From Methylomonas koyamae (GTDB taxonomy: Bacteria > Pseudomonadota > Gammaproteobacteria > Methylococcales > Methylomonadaceae): a stretch of 64,000 nt of DNA. The position numbers were made by a program, and so were the translations under genes. The stretch's first letter is position 1; each line of letters begins with the position of its first letter. The stretch is from contig NZ_AP019777.1 of the NCBI RefSeq assembly GCF_019669905.1, positions 682,001 through 746,000 of the forward strand. Direction: 5' to 3'. Under the pieces are notes generated by a model that searched no databases, was not told the DNA's origin, and worked only from the letters and a program-made list of their open reading frames with translations. Positions 24,053 through 34,778 of this stretch are shown in pieces.

Positions 24053-25189
24053 ATGACATTACAAAAGAACGCCGGCGCGGTACGCCGTTTCATCAGACTC
24101 GCCAGATTCGGCGCCTGGCTGCAAAATCTGCCCAACAAAATCGTGCCGCCGCCGTTCCGCCTGATGCAGATCGGTTCGGCCTTCTGGCAATCGCGGGCGT
24201 TGTATGTCGCCGTGCGGCTGGACATCGCCGGGGCGCTGGCCGACGCTGAATTGAGCATCGAAACCCTGGCCGAACGCGTCGCTGCCGACGCCGATGCGCT
24301 CTACCGCTTGCTGCGCATGCTGGTTGCGATGGGCGTGTTCGAGGAAGCGGCTGACAAGCGCTTTAAAAACAACAAGCTTTCGTCTTACTTGCGCCTGGAC
24401 CATCCCAACAGCGTGCGGGCAATGGTGCTGATGCACAATTCGCCGGAAATGGGCCGGCCTTGGTTCGAACAATTGGAGCAGGGCGTGCGCAACGGCGGCG
24501 TGCCTTTCGAGTTGGCGCACGGGCAGGCTTTTTACGATTACCTGGACGCAAACCCGGAATTCGATGCGCTGTTCGCGCAGGCCATGGATAGCGTGGAAGC
24601 CTTGGCCGGCGACAGCTTTGTTACCGATTTCGACTGGTCGCGCTTCGAGCGCATCATCGACGTCGGCGGCTCCAAGGGCGCAAAATCTCTCGCGATCCTC
24701 AAACGCCATCCGCGGCTCAAGGCACTGGTGGCCGACCGCGAACAAGTCATTCGCGGCGCGGCGCAGTTTTGGAAAGACCAGGGCGAGGGCGCCGCTCTGC
24801 AACGCATGAGCTTCGAAGCCTATGACCTGCTGCAAGCCGTGCCCAAGGTGCACAGCGACAAGGACATTTACCTGCTGAGCGCCGTGCTGCATGGCTTCGA
24901 CGACGATACCTGCATCGCCGCTTTATCAAACGTGGCGGAAGCCGCCTCAGGCCGTGATGCGACTATCGCCGTGATGGAGATGGTGATGCCGGACAACCGG
25001 GCCGACCAAAGCACGGCCTCGTTTGACATGCAGATGTGCGTCAACACCCGCGGCCGCGAAAGGACGCTGGCCGAATGGCGGCGGCTGATCGATGTCAGCG
25101 GGTTGGTTCTTCAGGAGGTGGTGGGCTTGCAGACGTTCGGAAAAATACTGGTGCTGCGGGCGGCCCACTGCACCGGTGAAATGGTCTAA
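24053..25189 (+). CDS. SAM-dependent O-methyltransferase-like protein
   Basis: A 378-residue protein of the plant/actinobacterial-type O-methyltransferase superfamily. An N-terminal winged-helix dimerisation part (LDIAGALADAELSIETLAER and DADALYRLLRMLVAMGVFEE) is followed by the Rossmann domain with motif I FERIIDVGGSKGAKSLAIL (about residues 200-218) and a C-terminal region with VLHGFDDDTC in place of the usual LHDW motif. Such enzymes methylate hydroxyls of small aromatic or polyketide molecules. It is coupled to the TetR gene before it. A transposase remnant lies directly after its stop. The substrate is unknown. Confidence 0.83.
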   Translation: MTLQKNAGAVRRFIRLARFGAWLQNLPNKIVPPPFRLMQIGSAFWQSRALYVAVRLDIAGALADAELSIETLAERVAADADALYRLLRMLVAMGVFEEAADKRFKNNKLSSYLRLDHPNSVRAMVLMHNSPEMGRPWFEQLEQGVRNGGVPFELAHGQAFYDYLDANPEFDALFAQAMDSVEALAGDSFVTDFDWSRFERIIDVGGSKGAKSLAILKRHPRLKALVADREQVIRGAAQFWKDQGEGAALQRMSFEAYDLLQAVPKVHSDKDIYLLSAVLHGFDDDTCIAALSNVAEAASGRDATIAVMEMVMPDNRADQSTASFDMQMCVNTRGRERTLAEWRRLIDVSGLVLQEVVGLQTFGKILVLRAAHCTGEMV

Positions 25190-25197
25190 TAACCCCG

Positions 25198-25384
25198 GAC
25201 ACTTCTAAAGGCAGAATTTATATTGCTAGTAGAGGTGACCATGAGTAACGACAAAAAACACAACCGCCCCAAATACAGCCTGGAGTTCAAGCAAGATGCC
25301 GCCAAGTTGGTTCTGGAAAAAGCAAGTAGCCTCGATGGAATCGAGGATTCGAAGGCCAACACCCTTAAAATTTGCCGAGACTAG
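25198..25384 (+). pseudogene. Remnant of an IS3-type transposase OrfA
   Basis: ATG 25241, with AGAGG upstream, opens MSNDKKHNRPKYSLEFKQDA then AKLVLEKA, which is the start of an IS3-family OrfA (EFK..A..LV pattern). After about 28 residues the frame runs into GTAGCCTCGATGGAATCGAG (25326-25345), a repeat, and stops at 25384. The rest of the transposase is absent. Confidence 0.65.
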
Positions 25385-25438
25385 TCTGATGACGGATGGT
25401 CGACACCCTCGATTCCGCTAACGCTGCATCGAGGCTAC
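25326..25438. repeat. Inverted repeat units interrupting the transposase remnant
   Basis: GTAGCCTCGATGGAATCGAG at 25326 is matched in inverse by CCTCGATTCC (25407-25416) and CATCGAGGCTAC (25427-25438). Each copy is itself hairpin-forming. This looks like a small dispersed palindromic element inserted in the IS. Confidence 0.55.
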
Positions 25439-26215
25439 GCAAGACCAGCTCCCGTCGTGCAATCATAAACACTACCAGGCGGCTATCCATTCCACTGCGG
25501 TCACTGAAGCCAAAGCGCCATGGTCAGCTATTGGCCGATTCAAGCCATCAAATTCTCGCTGGGTTTGTATCGGAACTGTTGGCGGCTTTGTGATTGAGAG
25601 ATTCAAACTGAGTCGCGTCATGGATGAAACGCTACGCGAAGCCTGTTTGAAAACCGAGTCGCGGACCGACAACCGCGATAGTTTTCACTGCTTGTCCTCG
25701 GCAACTGCTCCATGTGTCGCTCTACCTCCTGCATCGTTGCAGTCGAAAGAAAAGTATCCAAAGAAAAGACACCCCGTTGCCGATTATTCTCTGCGTGCCG
25801 AAGGCTATGAACGGGTTTTCCGCAGGGGCTTCCCAGCCGCTACGGAAAACGCGCGGCAGCCCTGCCGCGCCCCTGACGGGCAAGTCGCTAGGTATATCCG
25901 TGTACCTCGCCCTTAGGAGGTGTGCATGCAAATCGGCTGTCCTGCCGATTTGGCTGTTCCAGCCCTTCGGTGCTCGGCGCGGCAGCGGGGATAAAACCCA
26001 GTCTTATTTGCTGCGCGGTAAGGTTGTTTGCGGTTTTTTCTGTGCTTTTTTTGCCGTTTGGCTATTAACCAGGCCCTTAAATTCCCTGGAGTCGTCATTC
26101 CCGTTAAGGCGGGAATCCACTTTAGCTGCTGGGCTCGTGCCTTCGCGGGAGCGGCGATATTTAAGGGCCGGGTTAATAAAACAACAAACCTCTATTGTCG
26201 GAAAACTGCTGCCCG
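25439..26215. repeat. Repeat-rich debris with a MITE-like unit
   Basis: No intact gene. At 26064-26177 a 114-bp unit is bounded by inverted ends ATTAACCAGGCCCTTAAAT and ATTTAAGGGCCGGGTTAAT and carries GTCATTCCCGTTAAGGCGGG (26092-26111), a common dispersed repeat type. Another copy of the end sequence lies at 14186-14204. The interval 25700-25950 has frames of biased composition (for example a SKEKYPKKRHP-like peptide) often seen in non-coding repeats; not called. Confidence 0.5.
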
Positions 26216-26241
26216 CAAAAAAAGCCCCGGAATTCCGGGGC
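26216..26241 (-). terminator. Terminator of groESL copy 1
   Basis: Minus strand GCCCCGG-AATT-CCGGGGC (26224-26241) followed by a run of seven or more Ts, just downstream of the groEL stop. Confidence 0.88.
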
Positions 26242-26263
26242 AAAAGCTTGCAGGTAGGTGCAG

Positions 26264-27922
<1,659 letters not shown>

Positions 27923-27945
27923 TCAAAAACAATGCGCTTGGAAAA

Positions 27946-28236
27946 TCAAGCGTCCAACAGGCCGAGGATTTCGTCCTCGCGCACCACGACATGCTCGACG
28001 CCGTTGATTTTGACTTCGTTGCCGGCGTGCTTGCCGATCAACACCCGGTCGCCGGCCTTGACCGCCAGCGGCCGCAGTTGGCCGTTATCCAGCGGTTTGC
28101 CGGTGCCGACGGCGATCACTTCGGCGGAGATGGGTTTTTCCTTGGCGTTATCCGGAATCACGATGCCGCCGGGCGTGGTGGTCTCGCTTTCCAGACGCTT
28201 GACGACGATGCGGTCGTATAAAGGACGTATGCTCAT
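27946..28236 (-). CDS. groES: Co-chaperonin GroES, copy 1
   Basis: A 96-residue co-chaperonin that caps Gro[22 protein letters not shown] start and the mobile-loop region [16 protein letters not shown], ending [17 protein letters not shown] lies 9 bases before ATG 28236. It is paired with groEL copy 1 downstream. Confidence 0.96.
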   Translation of the reverse strand: MSIRPLYDRIVVKRLESETTTPGGIVIPDNAKEKPISAEVIAVGTGKPLDNGQLRPLAVKAGDRVLIGKHAGNEVKINGVEHVVVREDEILGLLDA

Positions 28237-28384
28237 CAGCTTATGCCTCCTTGATATTCAACGAAAAATACAAAGACTCAACGCTGCTTGCCAGCGTCGC
28301 TGGCCTGAGTATGGGCGGCCGCTTTGTTTTTCAAGTGCCATGGATAGGCGCAGCCGGAGCGGCAATATCGTCAAGTTAAGGATG

Positions 28385-28444
28385 GTAGGAGCGGGCCATG
28401 TCCGCGATTAAATGCCTTCGGTCGCAGGCATGGCCTGCTCCTGC
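28385..28444. repeat. REP-like inverted doublet
   Basis: A 23-bp unit at 28385-28407 (GTAGGAGCGGGCCATG, then TCCGCGA) is repeated in inverse at 28422-28444 (TCGCAGGCATGGCCTG, then CTCCTGC), 19 of 23 matching, separated by 14 bases. This is the layout of a REPIN, strikingly like the REP units of Pseudomonas. It lies between groES copy 1 and the signalling operon. Confidence 0.7.
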
Positions 28445-28472
28445 GCTTTTACGGGGGCTAAGAATGGTGGGC

Positions 28473-31220
28473 TTATTGCGCAGTGGCGGCGTGGATGCCG
28501 TCGTCAGGCCGTTTCTGGGCGAAGGCCTGGAGCCGGGCCTGAAATTGTTCCAGCGGCAGCGGCCGGCCGAACAGAAAGCCCTGGTACAAATTGCAGCCGT
28601 GGGCATTCAGAAAGCCAAGCTGTTCTTCGCTTTCGACGCCTTCGGCCAGGCTTTCGATGCCCAGATTCTCGGCCATGCCGATGATGGTTTGGATGATGAC
28701 GGCGTCGTTTTGGGTGACGCCCAGGTTATGCACGAAGGAGCGGTCGATTTTTAATTGGTCGAACGGCAGTTTGGTCAGGTAATACAGCGACGAATAACCG
28801 GTGCCGAAATCGTCCATCGAAAAGCGCACGCCGCTTTCGCGAAGTTGTTGCATTTTGACGATGGTGTCGTCGATGTCGTCCAATACCAGGCTTTCGGTCA
28901 GTTCCAGTTTCAGCCGGCCGGGATTGAGCCCGTAGCGTTCCAAGGTGCGCCGGACCTGGGCCACGAAATCGGCCTGGCGGAATTGCGGTGCGCTGACGTT
29001 GACCGCCAACTGCAAGTCGTCCAGCCCGGCCCGGCCTTCCCAAAGTTTCAGTTGGGCGCAAGCGGTTTCGACCACCCAATTGCCGATCGGCACGATCAGT
29101 CCGGTTTCCTCGGCCAGCGGGATGAATTCCGCCGGCGGCACCAGGCCGCGTTGCGGATGCAGCCACCGGATCAACACTTCGGCACCGATGGTGCGGCCGT
29201 CTTGGTCGACTTGGGGCTGGTAATACAATACGAAACCGTTTTCCTCCAGCGCTCGGCGCAAATCGCTCTCCAGCGCGGCTTTGGCCTCCAGAGCCTGCTG
29301 CATTGCCGGGTCGTAAAATTGCATGCCGTTGCGGCCGTTGCGTTTGGCCTGGTACAGCGCGGTATCGATGCATTTCAGCAGTTCTTCCACCGTGGTGTCC
29401 GGGTCGCGAAACAAGCCGATGCCCATGCTGGCCGAGCAATGGTGTTCGTAACCGTGCAGCAGGTAGGGCCGGCCGATGGCGGCCAGAATTTTACCGCCGA
29501 CCATTTTGGTTTGCGCCGAAGCCTGAGCCGCGTCGCCGTTCAGGCCGTTCAAAATCACGACGAACTCGTCGCCACCCAGCCTGGCCACGGTATCGCCTTC
29601 GCGCACGCAGGCTTCCAGGCGCCGGGCCACTTCGACCAGCAACAGATCGCCCTGGTTATGGCCCTTGGTATCGTTCAAGGCCTTGAAGTTGTCCAGGTCG
29701 ATGAACAGTGCCGCGCCATGGTTGGCGGCGCGGGCGTTGGCGACGACGGCCTGGTGCAGGCGGTCGTACAGCAGGCGGCGGTTGGGCAGCCCGGTCAGCG
29801 GATCGTAAAACGCCAGGCGTTCGATTTCGGCTTCGGCTTGTTTCTGGGCGCGGGAGCGGTTGAAGTTGTCCAACGCGATATCGATGTCGGTCGCCATTTC
29901 CAGCAGCAGGTCGCGGGCGTCGCTGTCGAATGCGTTGACTTCGCCGGCATACAGCACGAACACGCCGGCCACCGCGCCGGCTTGGTGCAACGGCAGCGCG
30001 GCCGCGGCTTGCCAGCCGGCCCGCAGCGCCTGCGGCCGCCACGGCAGCGTCAACGGATCGTTTTGAAAATCCTGGCACCAATAGGGGCGCTGCTCGCGCA
30101 GCGCGACGCTGGTCGGGCTGCGGCTGAAGTCGCTGGCGGCGGTCAGCGCCATGTCGATGCTTGGCAATTCTTCGGCGCCTTCGCCGAAACTGGCGCACGG
30201 CCGCAGCGCATCTCCGTCGGCGGCCAGCAGGCCGACCCATGCCATTTTCATGCCGCCGAACTCGACCGCGGCCTGGCACACCCGCAGAAACAGGTCGGCT
30301 TCGTCGCTGGACTGGACGATGGCTTTGTTGCACCGGCTCAGCGCGGCATACAGTTGCATATGGCGCTGGATTTTGGCTTGCGCGGCCCGGCGCTCGCTGA
30401 TGTCGCGGGCGATGCCCAGCACGCCGATCAAATTGCCGCTGGCGTCGCGGACCGGCGTTTTCAGCGTTTCGAACACACCGCGGTAGCCGTTGTCGGCGAA
30501 CTCCAGCCATTCCTCGTTGGCGCAGACCTTGCCGGCCTGCACCGCTTTCAAGTCGTTTTGGCGGAAAAAATCGGCCAGTTCGGCGGAGACGAAGTCGCGG
30601 TCGGTTTTACCGACGATTTCGGCCTCGCGGGCACCGTATAGGCGTTCGAATTGCAGGTTGCAGGCCAAATACACGCCGTTCGGGTCCTTCAGCCAGACCA
30701 GATCGGGAATGGTATCCAGCAGCGTTTGCAATTGGGTGTGGGCGGAAATGTAATCGTCCAGCGTGGTTCTGAGTTTTTGCTCGCTGCGGCGCAATTGGCT
30801 GCTGCGTTCCGCCACGGCGTCTTCCAGCCGGTTGCGCAGGCGTTCGATTTCCAGATGGGTCCGCACCCGCGCCAGCAGCTCTTCGCGCTGGTAGGGTTTG
30901 GATACGTAGTCCACCGCGCCCAATTGGAAGCCCTGCACTTTTTCTTCGGTATCCGACAGCGTGCTGACGAAGATGACCGGCACCTGGCGCGTGGCCGGGT
31001 GCGCTTTCAACCGGCGGCAGACTTCGAAGCCGTCGATGCCGGGCATCATGATGTCCAGTAGCACCAGGTCCGGCGGATTGTCGAACGCGGATTCCAGCGC
31101 CAACTCGCCGTCGATGGCGGAACGCACCTCGTAATCCTCGGCCCTGAGCAGTTCGGACAGCAACTTCAGCGATGCCGGCGTGTCGTCGACGACGAGAATT
31201 TTAGGTTTGCTGCAGGTCAT
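28473..31220 (-). CDS. REC-PAS-GAF-GGDEF-EAL cyclic-di-GMP regulator
   Basis: A 915-residue response regulator for c-di-GMP turnover. Receiver at residues 7-120 with phospho-acceptor Asp56 (LVLLDIMMPGIDGFEV); PAS about 165-285; GAF about 295-450; GGDEF about 465-635 with an intact ARLGGDEFVVIL and an upstream RxxD I-site (REGD); EAL about 650-900, where the signature is EVL (GAEVLIRW) but the other catalytic stretches NVSAPQF, ELTESLVL, DDFGTGYSSL, KIDRSFV and EGVES are intact. It could make or break c-di-GMP, with phosphorylation and PAS/GAF ligands choosing. Its ATG overlaps the stop of the hybrid kinase gene by 4 bases, so the kinase is the likely phospho-donor. Last gene of the TonB-receptor signalling operon. 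Confidence 0.94.
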   Translation of the reverse strand: MTCSKPKILVVDDTPASLKLLSELLRAEDYEVRSAIDGELALESAFDNPPDLVLLDIMMPGIDGFEVCRRLKAHPATRQVPVIFVSTLSDTEEKVQGFQLGAVDYVSKPYQREELLARVRTHLEIERLRNRLEDAVAERSSQLRRSEQKLRTTLDDYISAHTQLQTLLDTIPDLVWLKDPNGVYLACNLQFERLYGAREAEIVGKTDRDFVSAELADFFRQNDLKAVQAGKVCANEEWLEFADNGYRGVFETLKTPVRDASGNLIGVLGIARDISERRAAQAKIQRHMQLYAALSRCNKAIVQSSDEADLFLRVCQAAVEFGGMKMAWVGLLAADGDALRPCASFGEGAEELPSIDMALTAASDFSRSPTSVALREQRPYWCQDFQNDPLTLPWRPQALRAGWQAAAALPLHQAGAVAGVFVLYAGEVNAFDSDARDLLLEMATDIDIALDNFNRSRAQKQAEAEIERLAFYDPLTGLPNRRLLYDRLHQAVVANARAANHGAALFIDLDNFKALNDTKGHNQGDLLLVEVARRLEACVREGDTVARLGGDEFVVILNGLNGDAAQASAQTKMVGGKILAAIGRPYLLHGYEHHCSASMGIGLFRDPDTTVEELLKCIDTALYQAKRNGRNGMQFYDPAMQQALEAKAALESDLRRALEENGFVLYYQPQVDQDGRTIGAEVLIRWLHPQRGLVPPAEFIPLAEETGLIVPIGNWVVETACAQLKLWEGRAGLDDLQLAVNVSAPQFRQADFVAQVRRTLERYGLNPGRLKLELTESLVLDDIDDTIVKMQQLRESGVRFSMDDFGTGYSSLYYLTKLPFDQLKIDRSFVHNLGVTQNDAVIIQTIIGMAENLGIESLAEGVESEEQLGFLNAHGCNLYQGFLFGRPLPLEQFQARLQAFAQKRPDDGIHAATAQ

Positions 31221-34156
31221 GTCGAATCGCCTCGGTTGGCTCGCAACGCTTTCAGTATCGCCGGATAGTTGTAGTTGTCGGCCAGCACAGCCAGTGCCGC
31301 CGCGAGTTGGTTATCATAAGCCTTAATCCGGCCGATGGCATCGGCAATGCGCTCGCTTTCCAGGCTTTTCAACGCGAGTTCCAGCTCGCGGCGCAGCGCC
31401 GGCGCCAGCGCGGCCAAGCTATCCGCCGCCAGGGCCGGCATTGCTGCGGCCGGTGCGTCGGAATACAGGTAACGTACCCCCAATTGCCGGGCCAGGCAAT
31501 CGTAGATTTCCGCCGGGCGGTAGGGTTTGCCGATAAATTCGTTCATGCCGGCCGCCAGGATTTCGTCGCGCTGTTCGGCAAACGCGGAAGCTGAGACGCC
31601 GATGATTTTTACCGCGTCGCCGCCCGGTAAGGCGCGGATGGTTTGTGCGGCTTGCAGGCCGTCCATTACCGGCATTTGCCGGTCCATCCAGATCAAATGC
31701 GGCTGCCAGCTTTGGAACAGTGCGACGCCGTCCCGGCCGTTTTCGGCCAATTTAATCCGGAAGCCGACCGTTTCCAGCAGCCAGGACAGCAGCAATTGAT
31801 TGTCGATTTGGTCTTCCACGATCAGAATCCGGTATTCCGGTTGGCCCGGCGCCAACGCCAACACTTCGCGTTCCGCCGCCGCTGCCGCTTGCGGAGCCGA
31901 GCCGGCCGCCGTTTCCGCCACCCGTAACGGCAGTTCGATCCGGAACAGCGAGCCCTTGCCCATGGTGCTTTCCACGCCAATACTGCCGTTCATCAATTGC
32001 ACGAATTGGCGGGTAATGCTCAGGCCCAGGCCGGTGCCTTTGCCGTCGGCATCCTGGCCGATTTGGACGAAGGGTTCGAAGATGCGTTGCCGGTCGGTTT
32101 CGGCGATGCCGGGGCCGGTGTCTTCGACCTCTATCAGCAGATGCGAGGTGGCGTTGTGTTTGCAGCGCACGCGTACCGTGACGCCGCCGGCGCCGGTGAA
32201 TTTCAGCGCGTTGCCGACCAGGTTGATCAGCACTTGCCGCAAACGGTCGCGGTCGCCGACGATGAAGCGCGGGTAAGCGGATTCCGGGTCGAGCGCCAGC
32301 TTAAGCCCTTTTTCGGCGGCGCGCGCCTGCATCATGTTCAGCACGTCGCCGACCATCTCCTGTAGATCGAACGCCGTGTCCGCCAACTGCACCCGGCCGG
32401 ATTCGATTTTGGCCATTTCCAGCACCTGGTTGATCAGATTCAACAGGTGTTCGCCGCTGCGGTTGATGATATCCAGGTTGCGGCGGTCGGCCTCCGCCAG
32501 TTGCGGGCTTTTGCGCATCAGGCTGGAGAAACCCAGGATCGCGTTCAACGGGGTGCGCAGCTCGTGGCTCATGTTGGCCAGGAATACGCTCTTGGCCTTA
32601 TTGGCCGTTTCCGCTGCGTCGCGCGCCAATCGCAATTCTTCGGTGCGGCGCTGCACGGTGTCTTCCAGCCGGTCGCGGTAATGCTGCAATTCTTCCTCGG
32701 CCTGCTTGCGCTGGCTGATGTCGCGGCAGATCGTCAAGTTATAGATTTTGCCGCCGAATTCGAAATAGTTGGCGGTGATTTCCACCGGAAACACCCGGCC
32801 GTGGCGGGTGCAGTGCGTGGTTTCGAACTGGATTTGCCGGCGTTCCAGCAATTGCGGCCAGAATTCGCACCATTTTTCCGGAGACCAGTTCGGGTCGATG
32901 TCGAATACGCTCATGCCGCCGGTCAACTCGGCGCGGCTGTAGCCCAGGGTATGGGCGCCGCTCTGGTTGACGTATAAAAACCGCGGGTCGTTTTCGCCCA
33001 TCAGCACGATGGTTTCCCGCACCTTGTCCAGCGCGAAGCTCAACAATTGCAAACGCTGTTGGGTTTGTTTGCGTTCGGACAAATCGTAGAACAGGCCGAG
33101 GAAGCCGCCGATCCGGCCGTCCTCGTCGCGCAAAGCGGTTACCGACAAGTTTACCGGCAACCGGCTGCCGTCCTTGCGGATGAAGGACCATTCGCGCTGT
33201 TCGGCTTGGTTGCGCTGCGCCCGTGCCGTAAACACGCCGAAGCCCGGCGCTATGGTTTCGCCGAACTCGGCCGACAGTTTCCGGGCATACAGCGCGACTT
33301 CTTCGGCGTCGTGCCACAACGCCGGCGTCTGCCGGCCGACCAGCTCGGCGGCGGCATAACCCAGCAAGCGTTCCGCGGCCGGGTTGAAACTGGTGACGAC
33401 GCCGTCGCGGCTGGTCGAGACGATGCCGTGGGCGGCGTTGTCCAGTATCGTGCGTTGAAACAGGCTGAGCCGGTGCAGGGTGTCGTCGCGTTGCTGAACC
33501 GCAGCCATCATCGCGTTGAAATTGCGGCCGAGTCGGGCCAGTTCGTCGTTGCCGTCGGCCGGTACCCGGTGCCGGTAATCGGCCTCGGTTCGCACCCGTT
33601 CGGTGGCTGCGGTCAACGCTGCGATCGGTTTGGTGATGGTGCGCCGCAACACCAGCAGTTGACTCCAGGTCACGCCCATCAGAATCAGCACGCCGGCGGC
33701 GAACAGCCACAAAAACTGTTGCGTCTGCTGCTGCAATTGCTTCAGGCTGATGCTCAGGCGGAGGCGGGCGCCGCTGGGCAGAGTTTGCAGCCAGTCGGCA
33801 TGGACCGCGCCCAGATAGATGCCGTCGGCGTTGCCGGCCGGACCGGCGTCGGCGTGGGCGCCGATGCGGGCCAGTAGCCGGCCGTCGCCGAGCACGATGT
33901 CGGCGGCCAACAGTTGCGGATTGCCTTGCAGCGTATCGAGAATTTCCTGGGCGCGTTGGCCGTCTTCGAACGCTACTGCCGTGTCGGTGCCGACCGCGAT
34001 CAACTGCGCGTAGGGTTCCATGAACTGGCGTACCCGCTGTTCCAGCGTCAGGTTTTGGTAAACCAGCAAGCCGCCGCCCATCAAGACGAAGGTCAAGACT
34101 GCCGATCCCCACAGTATCAGAGACAGCCGGCGGTGGATGGTCAGGCGCATCGGCAT
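31217..34156 (-). CDS. CHASE8-type hybrid sensor histidine kinase
   Basis: A 979-residue membrane kinase. Helix 1 at residues 11-33 and helix 2 at 148-170 enclose a periplasmic sensor of about 115 residues (LIAVGTDTAVAFEDGQRAQE, EILDTLQGNPQLLAADIVL) that matches the CHASE8 pattern known from YfiN, the partner of YfiR. Then HAMP (171-225), two PAS domains (about 232-345 and 360-490), HisKA with the H-box FLANMSHELRTPLNAILGF, HATPase_c with GKGTGLGLSITRQF, and a C-terminal receiver with LIWMDRQMPVMDGLQAA. It begins 3 bp after the yfiR-like gene and overlaps the next by 4 bases. Inference: periplasmic YfiR controls the kinase, which then controls the GGDEF-EAL regulator. Confidence 0.93.
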   Translation of the reverse strand: MPMRLTIHRRLSLILWGSAVLTFVLMGGGLLVYQNLTLEQRVRQFMEPYAQLIAVGTDTAVAFEDGQRAQEILDTLQGNPQLLAADIVLGDGRLLARIGAHADAGPAGNADGIYLGAVHADWLQTLPSGARLRLSISLKQLQQQTQQFLWLFAAGVLILMGVTWSQLLVLRRTITKPIAALTAATERVRTEADYRHRVPADGNDELARLGRNFNAMMAAVQQRDDTLHRLSLFQRTILDNAAHGIVSTSRDGVVTSFNPAAERLLGYAAAELVGRQTPALWHDAEEVALYARKLSAEFGETIAPGFGVFTARAQRNQAEQREWSFIRKDGSRLPVNLSVTALRDEDGRIGGFLGLFYDLSERKQTQQRLQLLSFALDKVRETIVLMGENDPRFLYVNQSGAHTLGYSRAELTGGMSVFDIDPNWSPEKWCEFWPQLLERRQIQFETTHCTRHGRVFPVEITANYFEFGGKIYNLTICRDISQRKQAEEELQHYRDRLEDTVQRRTEELRLARDAAETANKAKSVFLANMSHELRTPLNAILGFSSLMRKSPQLAEADRRNLDIINRSGEHLLNLINQVLEMAKIESGRVQLADTAFDLQEMVGDVLNMMQARAAEKGLKLALDPESAYPRFIVGDRDRLRQVLINLVGNALKFTGAGGVTVRVRCKHNATSHLLIEVEDTGPGIAETDRQRIFEPFVQIGQDADGKGTGLGLSITRQFVQLMNGSIGVESTMGKGSLFRIELPLRVAETAAGSAPQAAAAAEREVLALAPGQPEYRILIVEDQIDNQLLLSWLLETVGFRIKLAENGRDGVALFQSWQPHLIWMDRQMPVMDGLQAAQTIRALPGGDAVKIIGVSASAFAEQRDEILAAGMNEFIGKPYRPAEIYDCLARQLGVRYLYSDAPAAAMPALAADSLAALAPALRRELELALKSLESERIADAIGRIKAYDNQLAAALAVLADNYNYPAILKALRANRGDST

Positions 34157-34159
34157 CGC

Positions 34160-34765
34160 TTATCTCATCCGGCGCAAAGCGCCGTTGAACAGGACGCCGG
34201 AGGACACCTCCAGCATCTTGGTTTGTATGGTCAGCGAAACCGCCCGAGCCTGGTCCAGATTAATGTTCATGCCCACCCGCTCGTCGACGATGAAGCCTAT
34301 GACGCCGCCTTCGGTCAGAAATTCCGGCGCGTCGCCGACGGTCAGCACCGGCTTGGTGCGCAGTTCGGCCAGCGCCTGCCGCCGTTGCGAAGCCTCGGTG
34401 TAGCCGATATAGACCAGTTGACACAGCGGCAATTCGGACAGCCGTTCCGCGCGAACGATGCGAAAGCCGCGGCCCTGTTCGCTGCGGCCGCGCAGCGTGT
34501 CGTCCAGGATCTCGCCGAACGGGTCGGGGCCGAGGATGCCGATGCACCAGGGCGAGCCGTTGTCCGGCAGCGCCTGGCTGGGCCAGCCGACGTAATGGGC
34601 GAAATTGCGCAAAAAGGCGGCTTTAACCCGGTAAGGGTTTTCCTGCGCGGAGGCCGAATCCGGCGTCAACGCGAACAACAGCAACGCCAGCAGCCGTAAC
34701 GCCAGGCGCCGGCTATCGCGGCGCAGGCCGGCGCCGATTGGCGGAAATTGGATGCCGTGTCGCAT
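34160..34765 (-). CDS. YfiR-family periplasmic protein (DUF4154)
   Basis: A 201-residue exported protein. The signal sequence (LALRLLALLLFALTPDSASA) follows an n-region of about 20 residues, and the mature part starts with the family signature NPYRVKAAFLRNFAHYVGWP. Later segments PWCIGILGPDPFG and GVIGFIVDERVGMNINLDQA are also typical. In Pseudomonas, YfiR binds the periplasmic CHASE8 domain of YfiN and holds it inactive. Here the neighbour with a CHASE8-like domain is a histidine kinase instead. Two cysteines (PWCIG and LPLCQL) could form the redox-sensitive disulfide known for YfiR. It lies 13 bp after the TonB receptor and 3 bp before the kinase. Confidence 0.92.
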   Translation of the reverse strand: MRHGIQFPPIGAGLRRDSRRLALRLLALLLFALTPDSASAQENPYRVKAAFLRNFAHYVGWPSQALPDNGSPWCIGILGPDPFGEILDDTLRGRSEQGRGFRIVRAERLSELPLCQLVYIGYTEASQRRQALAELRTKPVLTVGDAPEFLTEGGVIGFIVDERVGMNINLDQARAVSLTIQTKMLEVSSGVLFNGALRRMR

Positions 34766-34778
34766 GGCCGGGCCGCCG

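Noticed and set aside
28755..30641. 628-codon frame on the plus strand
   Set aside because: Antisense to the GGDEF-EAL regulator gene, whose domains are clear; typical long shadow in GC-rich DNA.
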